Below, one piece after another: positions 10,201-18,838 of a DNA stretch of 64,000 bases. The stretch spans positions 25,569-89,568 of the forward strand of contig JADMXW010000024.1 of assembly GCA_015548865.1 (NCBI GenBank), read 5' to 3'. Within the stretch, counting starts at the first letter, position 1; each line of letters starts with the position of its first letter. The stretch comes from Serratia marcescens (GTDB lineage Bacteria > Pseudomonadota > Gammaproteobacteria > Enterobacterales > Enterobacteriaceae). The position numbers and the translations under genes were made by a program. Below the pieces are notes generated by a model. The model did not search any database. It saw nothing but the letters and a program-made list of their open reading frames with translations, and was not told the DNA's origin.

Positions 10201-10965
10201 ATGACCAAGCCTATTAATTACGACCTGCAGTGTAATGAGTCCCAGCCCGACCCTTGTAATGCGTATCACCCAGAACCTTGTCCGCCCAGGCCGGAACACG
10301 ATAATAATTGCTACTGTGTACCAGAGGATAAATATTACTTTGGCGACCTTTATCATGGTCAGGTGACAAATCCTCCGTCGCGCAGTGCGATTGCGGCTTC
10401 TCGCGGGTGGATACAGGCATGGGAGGCCAATGAAATGGAAGGGGGGAAAAATTTCCCAATGACGTCAGGTGGCCCATTTGAGCCCCCCGGATATGGAAAT
10501 GCTTTTGCGACTGATATCCCGAGTGATATACCTCCGGTAGATGGTTCTATCGTCAGTGGTGGTCGCACAGGGACTCGAGATGTTGTGAATTTTACGGATG
10601 CACAATTGCAAGCGACACGCGGAACAACATGGCCTAGAATTACAGTCACAAGTGGGCAAGTTTTCAATGTGAGCTGGGTATATACAGCGCAACATAGAAC
10701 TCGTGGTTATCGATGGTTTTTGACTCATCAGAATTGGAATCCTTCACAACGTCTCACTCGTGAGAGCTTTTATCTTGGTCAGGCGATGGATGACTTTAAC
10801 TTATTGACCCCTTTTTGGAATTTCTCATTGGCGCAAATGCCCCCACGGGTTAACCATAGCGTACAATTGCCTACAAGATCCGGTCACCAAGTGCTTCTGC
10901 TGGTATGGATCGTGGCAGATACGCCAATGGGTTTTTATCAAGCGTTTGACCTAAATTTTGTTTAA
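10201..10965 (+). CDS. Leaderless AA10 LPMO-like protein (Cys/Pro-rich N-terminal extension)
   Basis: Predicted 254 aa, single AA10-like domain and a close paralogue of the gene at 6227-6982. Copper-brace candidates are His52 (DLYHGQVTNPPSR), His165 (AQHRTRGYRWFLT) and axial Phe245 (TPMGFYQAFDLNF). The first 51 residues are polar and Cys/Pro-rich with no signal peptide, but end in CV, DKYYFGDL, as in the paralogue. I chose ATG 10201: the in-frame ATG at 10186 overlaps the ATGAGG ribosome site that serves 10201. A hairpin follows the stop at 11027-11059. The two paralogues lie on opposite strands flanking pel. Activity and substrate are inferred only. Confidence 0.75.
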   Translation: MTKPINYDLQCNESQPDPCNAYHPEPCPPRPEHDNNCYCVPEDKYYFGDLYHGQVTNPPSRSAIAASRGWIQAWEANEMEGGKNFPMTSGGPFEPPGYGNAFATDIPSDIPPVDGSIVSGGRTGTRDVVNFTDAQLQATRGTTWPRITVTSGQVFNVSWVYTAQHRTRGYRWFLTHQNWNPSQRLTRESFYLGQAMDDFNLLTPFWNFSLAQMPPRVNHSVQLPTRSGHQVLLLVWIVADTPMGFYQAFDLNFV

Positions 10966-11026
10966 TCGCGAATGTTAGAACATCCATAATATTCACGTCA
11001 GATAACTAATGAGATAATTATATTAT

Positions 11027-11059
11027 ATCGCTGACCACGAGGTGTTTGTAGTCAGCGAT
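11027..11059 (+). terminator. Hairpin after third AA10 gene
   Basis: Perfect 9-bp stem ATCGCTGAC / GTCAGCGAT with a 15-nt loop, extended by AT pairs on both sides, 60 bp after the AA10 stop. There is no clean T run, so termination is likely but not certain. Confidence 0.55.
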
Positions 11060-11390
11060 GTAATTATTACGTATTTCTTGTTTTAAAAAACGCATAAAAC
11101 ATTAAAACCAGCCCCAATAATGAAGGTAAAAACAGTTACAATATAATTTCATCAACAAACAATTCACGACTTAAAGCCCGAGAGCCATTAAATATTTCAT
11201 GTTGATTTTAAATAAATTCGAACATTGCCACCCGCAGAACATAAAATGCTGTTGGCAATTATATCGAATTGCATTATTTAATTTAGCTGGAAATTATTTT
11301 TTGAGTATCGTAATTTTTTGAATTGAAAAATCAGCCAAAGAAAGAATAATCGACCATAGCACCACATTAATAACACACCCTATATCTCAC
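11060..11390. other. AT-rich intergenic stretch, no gene seen
   Basis: About 330 bp between the AA10 hairpin and the ppiA-side terminator. It contains a loose inverted repeat ATTGCCA / TGGCAAT at about 11224-11260. No coding frame or known RNA was recognised. Confidence 0.5.
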
Positions 11391-11425
11391 TAGAAACCAT
11401 CAAGGCCACGCAATGTGGCCTTGAT
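11391..11425 (-). terminator. ppiA-side terminator, copy 2 of the 35-bp direct repeat
   Basis: Same 35 bases as 9040-9074 except one T for C. The stem is longer here (ATCAAGGCCAC / GTGGCCTTGAT). It lies 27 bp beyond the ppiA stop on the minus strand and probably ends ppiA transcription. Confidence 0.75.
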
Positions 11426-11452
11426 GTCATAACCAGAAATCCTCAATAACGT

Positions 11453-12043
11453 TTATGGCAGCACTTTCGCCGATTTAATCACAATCGGTTTGCTCGGCAC
11501 ATTCTGGTAAGGCCCGACGTTGGTGGTTTGCACCTGAGAGATTTTGTCAGCAACATCCATCCCCTTCACCACTTTGCCGAACACGGCATAGCCAAAATCA
11601 CGCTGGCCATGATCGAGGAAAGCGTTGTCCGCGATATTAATAAAGAACTGGCTGGTGGCGCTGTCTTTTTCAGCAGTACGCGCCATGGCGATGGTGCCAC
11701 GCAAATTGCGCAGGCCATTGTCGGCTTCGTTTTTGATCGGAGGGTTGGTGGCTTTTTGCTTCATTTCATCCACAAAGCCGCCAGCTTGAACCATAAAACC
11801 GGGGATCACGCGGTGAAAGGTGGTGCCGTTGTAAAAGCCGCTGTTAACGTACTCGACAAAATTCTTCACTGACACCGGTGCTTTTTGGTTATCCAGCGCT
11901 AACTCGATGTTGCCTTCAGACGTGGTCAACAATACGCGCGTGGTGGCTGCCGGGGCCGCAATCGCTGATGACAGCATGACCGAAGATGAAAACATTGTCA
12001 GTGAAACAAGGGCCGCCGCAGCAACCAGAGTACGTTTGAACAT
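11453..12043 (-). CDS. ppiA: Periplasmic peptidyl-prolyl cis-trans isomerase A
   Basis: Cyclophilin-type prolyl isomerase (rotamase A) that helps proteins fold in the periplasm. The 196 aa precursor from ATG 12043 starts with a Sec signal ([18 protein letters not shown], cleavage after AIA near residue 30). Cyclophilin motifs follow: [15 protein letters not shown] (catalytic Arg), [13 protein letters not shown] segment seen as [13 protein letters not shown], and [11 protein letters not shown] good AAGGAATT ribosome site supports 12043 rather than the 19-codon longer frame. It marks the return of the conserved backbone after the LPMO/pel block. tsgA and nirBDC, its usual further neighbours in E. 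coli, are missing. Confidence 0.95.
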   Translation of the reverse strand: MFKRTLVAAAALVSLTMFSSSVMLSSAIAAPAATTRVLLTTSEGNIELALDNQKAPVSVKNFVEYVNSGFYNGTTFHRVIPGFMVQAGGFVDEMKQKATNPPIKNEADNGLRNLRGTIAMARTAEKDSATSQFFINIADNAFLDHGQRDFGYAVFGKVVKGMDVADKISQVQTTNVGPYQNVPSKPIVIKSAKVLP

Positions 12044-12198
12044 GAGAATTCCTTTTTGATCGGGGCTACAAGAAAGCGTAACGATTGTAAATACCCGCAC
12101 TCCTTAACGCTACCTTTTTACTTTTTTTTACTTACGGGTATCCCACAAAGTCACGGCTATTTGGTATAGCATACCATTGCGGTATCGGCGACGATCGT

Positions 12199-12226
12199 AA
12201 AAAAAGACGGGTAAATTACCCGTCTT
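12199..12226 (-). terminator. Terminator of the oligopeptide-type ABC operon
   Basis: On the minus strand: stem GACGGGTAA / TTACCCGTC followed by seven T residues, 33 bp after the stop of the last ATPase gene. A textbook intrinsic terminator. Confidence 0.9.
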
Positions 12227-12258
12227 GTCAGCACATAATGCGGTAATCACCCTACGTA

Positions 12259-13059
12259 TTAGCCCATTTTTTCCGAACGCACGGCTAAGTCGCGGCTATA
12301 TTGTCGACTGGCATCCACTAGCATAGTGGTGTACGCCGTTTTCTCGGTAGAACATGTCAACTCCGCCGTATCCAGCGTTTCCAGAATACGGCCATACTGC
12401 ATCACTGCAACGCGGTGACACAAATGGGCGATCACCCCCAGATCGTGCGTTACCATCAGGTAAGTCAGGTTGTCTTGCTGCTGAAGTTCTGCCAGCAGGT
12501 TGAGGATTTCTGCCTGTACTGATACGTCCAGCGCCGAGGTCGGCTCATCTAGCAACAGCACTCTCGGCTCAAGAATCAGCGCGCGCGCAATAGCAACGCG
12601 TTGGCGCTGTCCACCGGAAAGTTGGTGCGGGTAACGGCGGCGAAACTGCGGCCCCAACCCTACTTTATCCAATAATGCATTGATACGCCTGTCTCGTTGT
12701 TCAAAGCGGTGGATCAACAGCGGTTCTTCCAATATGGTCTCAACCGTATGGCGTGGGTGCAGCGATCCGTAAGGGTCCTGAAACACCATCTGCACCTGAC
12801 GACAACGAGCTCTGTCGATACGGTGTGCCAATGGCTGTCCATCAATGTGCAATTCCCCCTGCCAATGATTGAACAACCCTGCCAGGCATTTCAGCACCGT
12901 GGTTTTCCCCGAGCCAGATTCCCCCACCAGGCCAAAGATTTCTCCGCTACGTACCGCCAGATTGACATCAAACAACACTTGATTGTGCTGGCTACCCTGA
13001 CCAAAGGAGAGGTTGAGGTTTTTCACCTCGATCATCGCCGCCGTATTTTGTCTGCCCAT
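12259..13059 (-). CDS. Peptide/nickel-type ABC transporter ATPase 2 (DppF/OppF-like)
   Basis: ATP-binding subunit of a family 5 (peptide/opine/nickel) ABC importer, on the inner face of the membrane. The 266 aa protein has Walker A GLVGESGSGKTT near residue 42, signature LSGGQRQRVAIARAL, Walker [13 protein letters not shown] and the switch His in VTHDLG. The start at 13059 has a GGAG site 9 nt upstream. It is the last gene of a six-gene minus-strand operon (enolase-superfamily enzyme, binding protein, two permeases, two ATPases) and is followed by a strong terminator. The transported substrate is not known; see the enzyme at 17684. Confidence 0.9.
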   Translation of the reverse strand: MGRQNTAAMIEVKNLNLSFGQGSQHNQVLFDVNLAVRSGEIFGLVGESGSGKTTVLKCLAGLFNHWQGELHIDGQPLAHRIDRARCRQVQMVFQDPYGSLHPRHTVETILEEPLLIHRFEQRDRRINALLDKVGLGPQFRRRYPHQLSGGQRQRVAIARALILEPRVLLLDEPTSALDVSVQAEILNLLAELQQQDNLTYLMVTHDLGVIAHLCHRVAVMQYGRILETLDTAELTCSTEKTAYTTMLVDASRQYSRDLAVRSEKMG

Positions 13060-13068
13060 TGTCGCTCC

Positions 13069-13947
13069 TTATTCACTCAGCCAGGCGGGATCGCGCTGCA
13101 TTACCGGCAGTCGCACACGAGGATGATCGATGTCCGGCAACGCATTGAGCAGTCCGCGCGTATAGGGATGCTGCGCGTTATCGAGCTCGCTTGCCGCAAT
13201 CGATTCCACCACACGGCCGGCATACATCACCAGAACCCTGTCGCAGAAGCTACGTACCAGATTGATATCATGGCTGATAAAGATCAGCCCCAATCCACGC
13301 TCTGACACCAAATCATCCAGCATTGAGAGCACCTGCAAACGCACCGACACATCGAGCGCCGAGGTCGGTTCGTCGGCGATCACGATCTCCGGTTCAGTGA
13401 TCAACATCATGGCGATCATGATACGCTGCCCCTGCCCGCCGGAGACTTCATGCGGGTAGAGTGCGTACACGCGCTCCGGCTGGCGAATACGAACAACCTC
13501 CAGCATGGCCATGACCTTTTCTTTTGCCACGCGCGGGGGCACTTTATGGTGCGCCAGATAGGCTTCGGCAATCTGATCGCCGACGCACACCACCGGATTC
13601 AGCGAATATTTTGGATCCTGCATGATCATGGAAATTCGCTTACCGCGTATCTGACGCATCTGCGCTTCCGAGACATTGAGCAGATCGGTCTGGCCGAAGC
13701 GCAACCTGCCAGCCGTCACCCGCGCGCTACGTGGGTGTAGATGCAGCAGCGCACGCCCGACCGTTGATTTACCCGAGCCGGATTCACCCACAATTGCCAG
13801 CTTCTCACAGCCTAGGTTAAATGAGACGCCGCGCACGGCATCCGTCACTGCGCCGTGGTTAACAAAGCTCACCTTGAGGTTTTCCACCTCCAGCAGCGGC
13901 GCGTCCTGAAATGCACCCTTATTCGGTGCGGGGATCGAGGATGTCAC
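13069..13947 (-). CDS. Peptide/nickel-type ABC transporter ATPase 1 (DppD/OppD-like)
   Basis: First ATPase of the importer pair, 292 aa. Visible are Walker A IVGESGSGKST near residue 52, signature VSGGQGQRIMIAMML, Walker [14 protein letters not shown] and switch His in ISHDINLV. The C-terminal extension with HPYTRGLLNALPDI is the oligopeptide-family tail (oligo_HPY type), confirming a peptide-class transporter. Its signature motif reads QGQR where QRQR is common, a mild difference. It overlaps the preceding permease by 29 bp and is followed 9 bp later by ATPase 2, so translation is probably coupled. Confidence 0.9.
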   Translation of the reverse strand: MTSSIPAPNKGAFQDAPLLEVENLKVSFVNHGAVTDAVRGVSFNLGCEKLAIVGESGSGKSTVGRALLHLHPRSARVTAGRLRFGQTDLLNVSEAQMRQIRGKRISMIMQDPKYSLNPVVCVGDQIAEAYLAHHKVPPRVAKEKVMAMLEVVRIRQPERVYALYPHEVSGGQGQRIMIAMMLITEPEIVIADEPTSALDVSVRLQVLSMLDDLVSERGLGLIFISHDINLVRSFCDRVLVMYAGRVVESIAASELDNAQHPYTRGLLNALPDIDHPRVRLPVMQRDPAWLSE

Positions 13948-14824
13948 GTAGGCCGTCTCCGAGAAAGTTAAACGCCAGGCTGTTCATCAGAATAGCCAAC
14001 CCAGGAATGGTAACTAACCACCAACACTCCATCATGTAGCGACGACCCGCAGAGATCATGGCTCCCCATTCAGGATCGGGCGGCTGCGCGCCCAACCCCA
14101 GAAAGCCAAGCCCCGCTGCCGTCAGAATAATACCCGCCATGTTCATAGTGATGCGGATGATCACCGAAGGCAGACAAAGCGGCACAATGTGATGTACCAG
14201 AATGCGCAGCGAAGATGCCCCCTGAAGTTTCACGGCGGAGACAAAATCTGCCTGACGCAGTGACAGCGTTTCTGCACGGGCCAGACGCGCGATAGGCGGC
14301 CAGGCAGTGAGCGTAATGGCAATCACCACATGTTCCAATCCCGGCCCCAACGCAGCAACAAACGCCAACGCCAGCACCAGGCTGGGGAAAGAGATAAAGA
14401 TATCGGTGATGCGCATCAGGATGGTATCGACGATACCGCCGTAGTAACCGGCAACCACACCAAGCATCAACCCAATGGGGCCAACGGTAACCGACACCAA
14501 CGCCACAATGTAAAGTGTGATGCGAGATCCATACACTAAGCGGCTATACACATCGCGCCCAAATTCATCGGTGCCGAACCAATGGGTTGCCCCCGGCGCT
14601 TGCAGAGCATTCTCCAGATCTTGTGCTAATGGATCGTGCGTTGCCAGCCAGGGGGCAAAAATGGCAATGATAATCAGCGACAGTACAATCAGTGAGCCAA
14701 TGGCCGTCAGCGGGTTTTTCGCCAGCAGGCGCAGAAAATTGAACAGGCGTGCACCACGCAGCCTCGCCCGTCCACCTTTTACTTCCGACGACGAGCCTAT
14801 TACCGGTTCTGAAGACATACTCAT
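13919..14824 (-). CDS. Peptide/nickel-type ABC transporter permease 2 (DppC-like)
   Basis: Inner-membrane permease of about six segments, 301 aa. The N-terminal helix LTAIGSLIVLSLIIIAIFAP and the TDEFGRDVYSRLVYG segment are typical of DppC/OppC. The EAA-loop region ARAETLSLRQADFVSAVKLQGAS, which contacts the ATPase, lies near residue 197. It overlaps the DppB-like stop by 4 bp (ATGA), a sign of translational coupling. Function is transport together with its partner at 14821. Confidence 0.92.
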   Translation of the reverse strand: MSMSSEPVIGSSSEVKGGRARLRGARLFNFLRLLAKNPLTAIGSLIVLSLIIIAIFAPWLATHDPLAQDLENALQAPGATHWFGTDEFGRDVYSRLVYGSRITLYIVALVSVTVGPIGLMLGVVAGYYGGIVDTILMRITDIFISFPSLVLALAFVAALGPGLEHVVIAITLTAWPPIARLARAETLSLRQADFVSAVKLQGASSLRILVHHIVPLCLPSVIIRITMNMAGIILTAAGLGFLGLGAQPPDPEWGAMISAGRRYMMECWWLVTIPGLAILMNSLAFNFLGDGLRDILDPRTE

Positions 14825-15861
14825 GCGCGAGTCCTCGGATCAAAGATTTGATATAACATGTCGGAGAGCAGGTTAAGGGTGACGAAAATCAACCCCACCA
14901 GCAGCACGCAACCCATCACCGCATTCATATCCCCCAGCAGCAGGCTGCCCGTCAGATAAGAGCCGAAGCCCGGCCAAGAGAATACGGTTTCTATCAACAC
15001 CGCGCCTTCCAACAGTGAGCCATACGCCAGCGCGACGACCGTCAGCAGTTGCACCAGAATATTGCGAAACGCGTGGGCCCATATCACCCGAAACTCAGAC
15101 AACCCTTTAACCCGCGCCGTGATGATGTACTCTTGCGACAGTTGCGCCAGCATAAAGCTACGCGTCATACGACTGATGTATGCCAACGAATGGAAGCCAA
15201 GAATCGTGGCTGGTAACACCAGGTGGTTTAACGCACTGAAAAACACCGCCCACTCGCGTGCCAGCAAGGAATCCACCAGCAGTAAGCCGGTACGGTTCTC
15301 GACCATGCCGTCCCACGCCATATCAACGCGTCCTGCGCCGCCGACCCAGTTGAGCCAAGCGTAAAACACCAACAACCCCATCATGCCAACCCAAAAAATC
15401 GGTGTGGAGTAACCCGCCAGGCTGATAAAGCGCACGATATAGTCCGCCAGTTTGCCGCGCCGTGCTGCCGCCATCACACCCAGCGGCACGCCCAGTCCCG
15501 CGCCGACGATAATCGCCATCGTTGCCAGCTCTACCGTGGCAGGGAACACGCGAATAATGTCATCCACTACCGGCCGACCTGTGAGCATTGCGTTGCCCAA
15601 ATCGCCGTGTAGCAGTGAATTGAAGTAGATACCGAATTGAACATACAGCGGCTTATCCAAGCCTAACTGCTGATATACCTGCTGGTAGGTACTTTGGTCA
15701 GCATCCTGACCAACAATTGCCAATACCGGATCGATCGGCATCACCCGACCAATGATGAAGGTCAGAATCAATAACCCAAACAGCGTAAAAGCAACCTGTA
15801 ACAATCGCTTTGCCACGCGATAGGGTAACGCCCCCGGTTTGAGCCAATCAGAGAAAACCAT
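14821..15861 (-). CDS. Peptide/nickel-type ABC transporter permease 1 (DppB-like)
   Basis: Inner-membrane permease, 346 aa, about six membrane segments. The N-terminal RLLQVAFTLFGLLILTFIIG helix and the periplasmic loop with QQLGLDKPLYVQFG are characteristic of DppB/OppB. The EAA-like loop (QEYIITARVKGLSEFRVIWAHAFRNILV) precedes the last helices. It is separated from the binding-protein gene by 113 bp holding a hairpin, which would let the binding protein be made in excess of the permease. Confidence 0.92.
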   Translation of the reverse strand: MVFSDWLKPGALPYRVAKRLLQVAFTLFGLLILTFIIGRVMPIDPVLAIVGQDADQSTYQQVYQQLGLDKPLYVQFGIYFNSLLHGDLGNAMLTGRPVVDDIIRVFPATVELATMAIIVGAGLGVPLGVMAAARRGKLADYIVRFISLAGYSTPIFWVGMMGLLVFYAWLNWVGGAGRVDMAWDGMVENRTGLLLVDSLLAREWAVFFSALNHLVLPATILGFHSLAYISRMTRSFMLAQLSQEYIITARVKGLSEFRVIWAHAFRNILVQLLTVVALAYGSLLEGAVLIETVFSWPGFGSYLTGSLLLGDMNAVMGCVLLVGLIFVTLNLLSDMLYQIFDPRTRA

Positions 15862-15937
15862 GTTCTTTCTCCCCGTCCAGCATCCGCAACACTACCTTCA
15901 GCGCCGCTGATGCCGTGACTTACCTCGTAGGATGAAG

Positions 15938-15962
15938 GCGTGAGGGAAAAATCCCCTCACGC
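15938..15962 (-). promoter_or_regulatory. Intra-operon hairpin between binding protein and permease genes
   Basis: Stem GCGTGAGGG / CCCTCACGC just after the binding-protein stop, without a T run. Such hairpins commonly stabilise the upstream message and reduce read-through, raising binding protein over membrane subunits. This role is inferred. Confidence 0.6.
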
Positions 15963-15974
15963 TTTACTCAGGCT

Positions 15975-17585
15975 TCAGCGTTGTTTTTGCACCAGATACA
16001 AACGGGTGGTTGAAGAAGGATGTGACACAAAATCTACAACATCTTTGCGTTGCACCACCGAGTCAACCATCTGCGATACCGGAATGATGGCAGGATAAAG
16101 CGCCTCATATCGGTCCTGTATCTCGGCATAACGTTGCTTCTGTCTGGCGGGATCTTTCTCTAGCAGCGCCTGATCGATCATCTCGTTCAATTGCGCATCG
16201 TAGAAAGAGGTTCTCCACCCTTGGAAGTTGGTGAGTTTGGCTTCATCGCTGTTATCTGGGTTGTACACCACAGAACGCAGGCTGGAATGCGGGTGAGGAT
16301 CAACCCCACCGCCACCGCGCCCAACCAGCATGTCAAATTTACGATCGCGCATCGCGCCATAAACCTGATTACCGGTCCCGGAAATGATCTTGGCGCGAAT
16401 ACCGGCCTGCGCCAGCGTAGATTGCACCGAGGTAGCAAGGTTGAGGAAAGGCTGGTCAGACAGCACCCGCAACGTGGTTTCGAAACCGTTCGGGTAACCC
16501 GCTTCTGCCAGTAGCGCCTTCGCCTTCGGCACATCTAACTTGTAGCCAGGGTTAGGCAGCGTAGCATCCATTCCCGCCTGAATAGGGCGCTGGTGATAGA
16601 AGCCATAGCCCGGCATCACGGTCTTGTTGATGCCGTCGTAATCAATGAGGTAACGTACCGCTTCACGCACTTTTGGCTTGGCAAACTCATCGTTTTTCAG
16701 GCTCATGGCAACATAATAGAGGGTGCCTTTCTTCACCTCTTCTACTTTTACATCCGGGTTTGCTTTCAGGGCGTTGATATCTGGCACTGACATGCCCGTC
16801 GCCACATCAATATCCCCCTTTTCAATCATCAGACGCAGCGCCTGAGATTCAGTCATATGGCGGAAGATCACCCGGCGCATTTTGGCATCACCACGCCAGT
16901 AACCGTCAGCACGGTTAACGCGCAACACGTCTTTCGCCTGCCATACATCAAGTTTGAACGGGCCTGAACCGGCTTCGTTGGTGGTCAACCAGCCGTTACC
17001 CCAGTCACCGTTTTTCTCATGTTTCATTACGGTTTTGCTGTCCAGTACCGATCCACTGCCGAGCGTGGCAAGAGAATAGATAACCAGTTTGGGATCGTTT
17101 GGTTTAGGCAGTTCGATCTCTACCGTTTTGTCATCTTTGGCGCGGATCAGTTTTTCGACGTTATCCGCTGTAAAACCGTAGGATTTCCAGGTGGTAGCCT
17201 GAGCCATATTCAGTGTCAGCAGTCGCTTCATCGACCAGGCAAAATCATGGGCGGTGACCGGGTTGCCGGAGTGGAATTTGGCGTTATCCACCAAATGGAA
17301 AGTAATCAGATTGTTGTCTGGGCTGATTTCCCAGCTTTTTGCCAGTGAGGGCAGAACGCGACTCAGATTTTCAGGATCGAGCTCGACCAGCGAGTCGTAA
17401 AGGTTAACGATAATGCCGACCACTTCATTGCCAGTCATAGCAGCGGGATCGAGGGACAGCATGTTATTCATGTTCATCCCGACGATCAGTTGATCGTCGG
17501 GAGTTTTTGCAGACAATAAGGCCGGTGTTGCGGCCATACAGAAACAGCTCAGTAGTAGGGTACGGATTATTGCTCGCGCTTTCAT
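15975..17585 (-). CDS. ABC transporter periplasmic binding protein, family 5
   Basis: Extracytoplasmic solute-binding protein of the peptide/nickel class, 536 aa, secreted to the periplasm through a Sec signal (start MKARAIIRTLLLSCFCMA, cleavage after LSA near residue 25). The body shows the family 5 pattern: SLDPAAMTGNEVVGIIVNLYDSLV, HSGNPVTAHDFAWSMKRLL, and PALYPAIIPVSQMVDSVV near the C-terminus. It captures the solute for permeases 14821 and 13919. It follows the enolase-superfamily gene by 98 bp, suggesting the imported compound is the substrate or precursor for that enzyme. Ligand identity cannot be read from the sequence. Confidence 0.92.
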   Translation of the reverse strand: MKARAIIRTLLLSCFCMAATPALLSAKTPDDQLIVGMNMNNMLSLDPAAMTGNEVVGIIVNLYDSLVELDPENLSRVLPSLAKSWEISPDNNLITFHLVDNAKFHSGNPVTAHDFAWSMKRLLTLNMAQATTWKSYGFTADNVEKLIRAKDDKTVEIELPKPNDPKLVIYSLATLGSGSVLDSKTVMKHEKNGDWGNGWLTTNEAGSGPFKLDVWQAKDVLRVNRADGYWRGDAKMRRVIFRHMTESQALRLMIEKGDIDVATGMSVPDINALKANPDVKVEEVKKGTLYYVAMSLKNDEFAKPKVREAVRYLIDYDGINKTVMPGYGFYHQRPIQAGMDATLPNPGYKLDVPKAKALLAEAGYPNGFETTLRVLSDQPFLNLATSVQSTLAQAGIRAKIISGTGNQVYGAMRDRKFDMLVGRGGGGVDPHPHSSLRSVVYNPDNSDEAKLTNFQGWRTSFYDAQLNEMIDQALLEKDPARQKQRYAEIQDRYEALYPAIIPVSQMVDSVVQRKDVVDFVSHPSSTTRLYLVQKQR

Positions 17586-17683
17586 TAGACTTCTCCAGGT
17601 GTGAAGTATGGAAGACGAATTATTTAGTGATTATTGTCGTAAGGGCTCTTTCTTTCAGTACTGCTTTGTTATTATTACTATTT

Positions 17684-18838
17684 TTATTCTTTACTCAGCG
17701 TGTGCTCCTCAATCCAGTCAAAGTTGATGTCTTCGCCCAGGCCCGAACGCTTCGGCAAGTGAACAAAACCTTCGTCATCCATCGGATCGATGATGCTGTT
17801 GAGGTAAGCGGCGGGTTCTTCATAGTTCAGGAAGGGATGCAGCAGGCCGCGTTCGTACCAGCGGCAGTTTTTGATAGCACCAACCACGTTCAGATTCGGT
17901 GCGCCGTTACCGTGGATTTCGCAATCCATACCAAAGGCTTCCGCCAGCGCAGCAACCTTCATGGTCGGAGAAAGGCCACCCACGCCTTGTACGCCCGCAC
18001 GCAGAATGTCACAGGCGCCCTCTTTCACCCAGTCAGCGCGGCTGAAGTATTTACCGGACAGACTTTCAGGCCCAATAACGTCAATATCAAGACTCTTGGT
18101 CAGCCAGCTGTAAGAAGCCATGCTCTGCTCTTCCATCGGCTCTTCAAACCAAGTGAAGTTCAATTTTTGCAATTCACGACCGATGTAAAGCGCATCGCTG
18201 CGGCTGTACCAGTGGTAACCATCCAGCATCAGGCACACATCCGGCCCCACCGCTTCACGCACGGCGGCGCAGGCTTTGACATCCATCTGTGGGCTGGGGG
18301 CGAAGGATACTGGGGGCATCCAGGTGTGTAGCTTGATGGCCTTATAACCGCGTGCCACCAGTTTTTCGGCAAACTGGCCGTACTCTTCCGGCGTCGAGAG
18401 GCCACCTTTCAACTCATCACCACACATGGTGCTGCCATAAGCAGGCACTTTGTCACGGAAACCGCCCAGCAGTTTGTGCACCGGCATATTCAGGAAGCGG
18501 CCTTGCAGATCCCACAGCGCGGATTCCACAATAGAGATGGCACGATCGGTCAGTTGGTTGGCGCTGCCGCGTTGCCAATGCACCAAATCTTGCCACAAGC
18601 GTTCTCTGTCAAACGGATTCTGCCCAATCAGCACCTTGCGAAAAAAGGCGTTGATAATATGGGGACGAACCACTTCGGGTGGTGCAAATGCATAGCCCTG
18701 ATGTCCATCGTCGGTGGTCAACGTCAAGAGGGCCATTTTGGCCTGATTCTCTTCTCCTGGATGCGAATGTCCCGCACTGTCGGACACGCGACGAGTGGGA
18801 TACGTAAAAACGGTGACATCAATAGATTCTATTTTCAC
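17684..18838 (-). CDS. Enolase-superfamily (mandelate racemase/MLE-like) enzyme, probable acid-sugar dehydratase or epimerase
   Basis: About 384 aa from the GTG at 18838 (KIESIDVTVFTYPTRR); ATGs further upstream in the same frame would add up to 22 residues. Enolase superfamily enzymes abstract a proton next to a carboxylate using Mg2+. The metal ligands appear as Asp in LMLDGYHWYS, Glu in WFEEP and Glu in GPESL. A His in EIHGNGAPN with an upstream Asp (CDILRAG) fits the His-Asp dyad of the mandelate racemase group. The second base motif is K-x-H (AIKLHTW) instead of the usual K-x-K. The substrate is unknown; acid sugars are common for this group. It is the first gene of the operon with the ABC importer. 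Confidence 0.85.
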   Translation of the reverse strand: MKIESIDVTVFTYPTRRVSDSAGHSHPGEENQAKMALLTLTTDDGHQGYAFAPPEVVRPHIINAFFRKVLIGQNPFDRERLWQDLVHWQRGSANQLTDRAISIVESALWDLQGRFLNMPVHKLLGGFRDKVPAYGSTMCGDELKGGLSTPEEYGQFAEKLVARGYKAIKLHTWMPPVSFAPSPQMDVKACAAVREAVGPDVCLMLDGYHWYSRSDALYIGRELQKLNFTWFEEPMEEQSMASYSWLTKSLDIDVIGPESLSGKYFSRADWVKEGACDILRAGVQGVGGLSPTMKVAALAEAFGMDCEIHGNGAPNLNVVGAIKNCRWYERGLLHPFLNYEEPAAYLNSIIDPMDDEGFVHLPKRSGLGEDINFDWIEEHTLSKE

